From: Thermoplasmatales archaeon
GTDB lineage: Archaea > Thermoplasmatota > E2 > DHVEG-1
Length of the DNA stretch: 5,970 bases
Reading direction: 5' to 3'
Assembly: GCA_023140035.1 (NCBI GenBank)
Contig: JAGLML010000077.1
Coordinates: forward strand, 1-5,970
Shown here: piece after piece, positions 4,577 to 5,970 of the stretch
Layout of the letters: each line of letters begins with the position of its first letter
How positions within the stretch are numbered: position 1 is the stretch's first letter
Position numbers and translations under genes: made by a program
Notes under the pieces: generated by a model
The model's database searches: none
Seen by the model: the letters and a program-made list of their open reading frames with translations, nothing else
Told to the model about the DNA's origin: nothing

Positions 4577-5728
4577 TTAAATATTTAGATCAACAAACAC
4601 TGCTGCATGATCCGATGCCTGCTCTGAGGATTTTGTCATATCTGAATAAATATCCCAATTTTTCGGTTTCCTTACCCCATTACCCCACAGTCCTTTTCGA
4701 AAAACCCCACCTCCAATAAAATAAAGGTGCAGACTCTGAGAAATAAGAATGTAGTCAAACCTGTTCCTCAAAGTACATGAGTTGTAAGTACCAGGTCTAT
4801 TTCCAAATTGAAAACCTTGAAGCGCGAAACAATCAACGAGTGGACTGTTATTGTTAAATAAATTTATCAAGTCGGCAGCTTGGCTGCCATCTGTAGCAGG
4901 ACCCTCGTTAAGATCCCCAAGAACAATGACATGTTTACCCTGAGCAACTAAACGATCTACGATTCTACGTACTTCAGTTGCCTGTCGCTGACGTTTCACA
5001 CCTCCACCACCTCCAGATTTAGATTTAAAGTGATTTACAAGAATGTGGACCTCCGTACCATTTGGTGTGCTTATCTTGTATTGGGGACAATCTCGGCTGA
5101 AAACCGTACCAATCGCATCTACTGTGTCGACATTAGATCGAATTGACTCAATCTCGAATTTATCACGTGTCATAATTCCAACATCGATTCCACGCTTATC
5201 ATTACCATCAATCAGCATAACGTGACTATAGAGTTCATCAAGCAAATCATCGTTGAACCGCACAAGCGACGGTCGATCCTCAGCTTCGACAATTCCAATA
5301 ATGTCAGCACCAACATCCTGTATAACCCGTGCAGTCATCAGTGTGCTGATTTCGTTAGTTGTCTCTTTAGCCAATTCAACCCAGCCAATCCAATCAGCAC
5401 GACCTTTTGCGATAATTTCAACATTTTGGGTCGTATCTTTAGGTTGTCGATCAAAATTTCCCTTATTTTTTCTAAACCAAGCCCAACGTGGATATTGAGT
5501 CCGTTTGCGTCTGATAGCCCCGTTATTATTTATAGTGTAGATGTCAAGCACAACGAACAAATCACGAATTTGCTGCTTATCAGCATCGCTGTAGGAATAT
5601 TTAGAAAGTAGAGCGTTTACATCACGATAAGCATTCAATACTTTCAGTCCATAATTCCAATCGGTTGGATTAAATGCCTTAGGTCGTGCAAAGAGATTTT
5701 CAACATTAAATGATGCAATTCGAACCAT
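4577..5728 (-). CDS. Endonuclease/exonuclease/phosphatase (EEP, DNase I-like) family enzyme
   Basis: Complete 383-residue, apparently cytoplasmic metal-dependent phosphoesterase (no signal peptide). All family motifs are present: RIASFNVENLF (N8), DIIGIVEAED (E148, metal ligand), GIDVGIMTR (D182), ILVNHFKSK (N232, H233), VIVLGDLNEGP (D272, N274), RFDYILIS (D325) and the catalytic ASDHAAV (D373, H374). Members hydrolyse phosphodiester or phosphomonoester bonds in nucleic acids, phospholipids or inositides; I infer DNA or RNA, without proof. About 140 residues separate N8 and E148, far more than the usual 30 or so, because of an insertion (about 15-130, including ADWIGWVELA). A glycine run (239-243) follows the NHFKSK motif. 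I recall bacterial EEP proteins with this same insertion and RGIDVG segment. The ATG has GGGAGGAG 6 nt upstream. Of 28 arginine codons 21 are CGN, unlike neighbours, suggesting transfer. It is flanked by related repeats on both sides and convergent with the beta-helix gene. Confidence 0.93.
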   Translation of the reverse strand: MVRIASFNVENLFARPKAFNPTDWNYGLKVLNAYRDVNALLSKYSYSDADKQQIRDLFVVLDIYTINNNGAIRRKRTQYPRWAWFRKNKGNFDRQPKDTTQNVEIIAKGRADWIGWVELAKETTNEISTLMTARVIQDVGADIIGIVEAEDRPSLVRFNDDLLDELYSHVMLIDGNDKRGIDVGIMTRDKFEIESIRSNVDTVDAIGTVFSRDCPQYKISTPNGTEVHILVNHFKSKSGGGGGVKRQRQATEVRRIVDRLVAQGKHVIVLGDLNEGPATDGSQAADLINLFNNNSPLVDCFALQGFQFGNRPGTYNSCTLRNRFDYILISQSLHLYFIGGGVFRKGLWGNGVRKPKNWDIYSDMTKSSEQASDHAAVFVDLNI

Positions 5729-5734
5729 TATATA

Positions 5735-5742
5735 CTCCTCCC
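5735..5742 (-). promoter_or_regulatory. Ribosome binding site of the EEP gene
   Basis: The minus strand reads GGGAGGAG, 6 nt before ATG 5728-5726. It fixes the start and has the same strength and spacing as the sites of the neighbouring archaeal genes, so the gene is equipped for expression in this host. Confidence 0.75.
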
Positions 5743-5770
5743 ATTTATTATTTCGACATTTTTCTCATTA

Positions 5771-5778
5771 TTTATATT
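5771..5778 (-). promoter_or_regulatory. Probable TATA box of the EEP gene
   Basis: The minus strand reads AATATAAA in the context GCAAATAATATAAATAATG. A start about 25 nt downstream would be near 5748, leaving a leader of about 20 nt that carries the ribosome site. The repeat array begins about 40 bp upstream, a position suited to an activator or repressor. Confidence 0.5.
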
Positions 5779-5779
5779 A

Positions 5780-5807
5780 TTTGCGGCTAAATGCTTGCAA
5801 TTAAAGA
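5780..5807 (+). repeat. Two degenerate repeat units in inverted orientation
   Basis: TTTGCGGCTAAATG (5780-5793) and CTTGCAATTAAAGA (5794-5807) each match 10 of 14 positions of TTTGCACCTAAAGT, the reverse complement of the array unit that follows. They abut head-to-tail and face the main array across an AT-rich spacer (5808-5818), giving a loosely symmetrical site next to the EEP TATA box. With AT-rich DNA, chance resemblance is possible. Confidence 0.3.
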
Positions 5808-5818
5808 GATAATAATTG

Positions 5819-5910
5819 ACTTTTTGTACAAAATAATAATTTTAATGTAAAAATAGAGTTTAGATGCAAATACTATACTTTAGGTGCAAAAATACGACTT
5901 TAGGTGCAAA
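5819..5910 (+). repeat. Right repeat array: five ~20-bp phased units upstream of the EEP gene
   Basis: Units start at 5819, 5838, 5857, 5877 and 5897 (steps 19, 19, 20, 20). They read ACTTTTTGTACAAA, AATTTTAATGTAAA, AGTTTAGATGCAAA, ACTTTAGGTGCAAA and ACTTTAGGTGCAAA, so they become identical toward the right end, with unrelated 5-6 nt spacers. A step of two helical turns puts every unit on the same DNA face, as in iterons or cooperative operator arrays. The array lies 40-130 bp upstream of the EEP TATA box. Spacers are too short and repeats too degenerate for CRISPR. Confidence 0.75.
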
Positions 5911-5970
5911 GCTATTACTTATTAATAAAAAATCCACATATGAAACTTGACGTCAAAATACCTCTAAATT
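5911..5970. other. AT-rich window end without a recognised gene; one 10-bp palindrome
   Basis: No supported start codon with ribosome site is seen here. TTGACGTCAA (5947-5956) is a perfect 10-bp palindrome, possibly a regulator site for a gene outside the window, or chance. Confidence 0.3.

Noticed and set aside
4378..4719. Plus-strand open frame of 113 codons beginning with GTG over the left repeat cluster
   Set aside because: No ribosome site, its peptide is the translation of the repeats (DFTGKMDFTGKA), and its second half lies antisense inside the well-supported EEP gene.
5043..5611. Plus-strand open frames inside the EEP gene
   Set aside because: They are antisense to a gene with complete catalytic motifs and have no start signals.
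5819..5910. CRISPR-like array
   Set aside because: Units of 14 bp with 5-6 nt spacers and strong degeneracy do not fit CRISPR, and no cas gene is present.

Overview
The window looks like chromosomal DNA of an uncultivated, AT-rich archaeon. The evidence is A/T-rich TATA-type boxes about 25 nt ahead of inferred transcription starts, strong GGAGG ribosome binding sites, and a set of secreted proteins whose signal peptides (the 'VILLFIG-S-IP-TG' type) and right-handed beta-helix tails ('PAQEPYDI') I associate with Thermoplasmata-related metagenome assemblies. The lineage is recalled from family resemblance, not tested.

Layout. Positions 28-2455 hold three co-directional minus-strand genes that probably form one operon, transcribed from the divergent gap at about 2456-2569. 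They are a secreted protein with Ig-like domains (1544-2455), a second secreted protein with two Ig-like/OmpL47-like modules (639-1496), and a small membrane-anchored protein of unknown function (28-615). Intergenic gaps are 47 and 23 nt. On the plus strand two NosD-like beta-helix proteins follow (2570-3289 and 3377-4345). Each has its own TATA box and ribosome binding site, and their 3' ends are homologous. All five products are exported or membrane-anchored, so this half of the window is a cell-surface or secretome island. Nothing points to nitrous-oxide reductase maturation despite the NosD fold.

Positions 4346-5970 have a different character. A complete, apparently cytoplasmic endonuclease/exonuclease/phosphatase (EEP, DNase I-like) enzyme lies on the minus strand at 4577-5728. 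It has all its metal and catalytic motifs plus a large insertion between motifs 1 and 2. Its arginine codons are mostly CGN (21 of 28), whereas the secreted operon uses AGA/AGG for 20 of 23, and the protein resembles a bacterial EEP subfamily I recall. Both flanks carry degenerate repeats of one core, ACTTTAnnnGCAAA. On the right (5819-5910) there are five units at 19-20 bp spacing; on the left (4399-4536) there are direct units plus two strong hairpins. This repeat-flanked, compositionally distinct nuclease gene is the most interesting object in the window. It may be a transferred single-gene cassette, or a gene controlled by phased operators. No transposase, integrase, replication protein, RNA gene or CRISPR array is visible.
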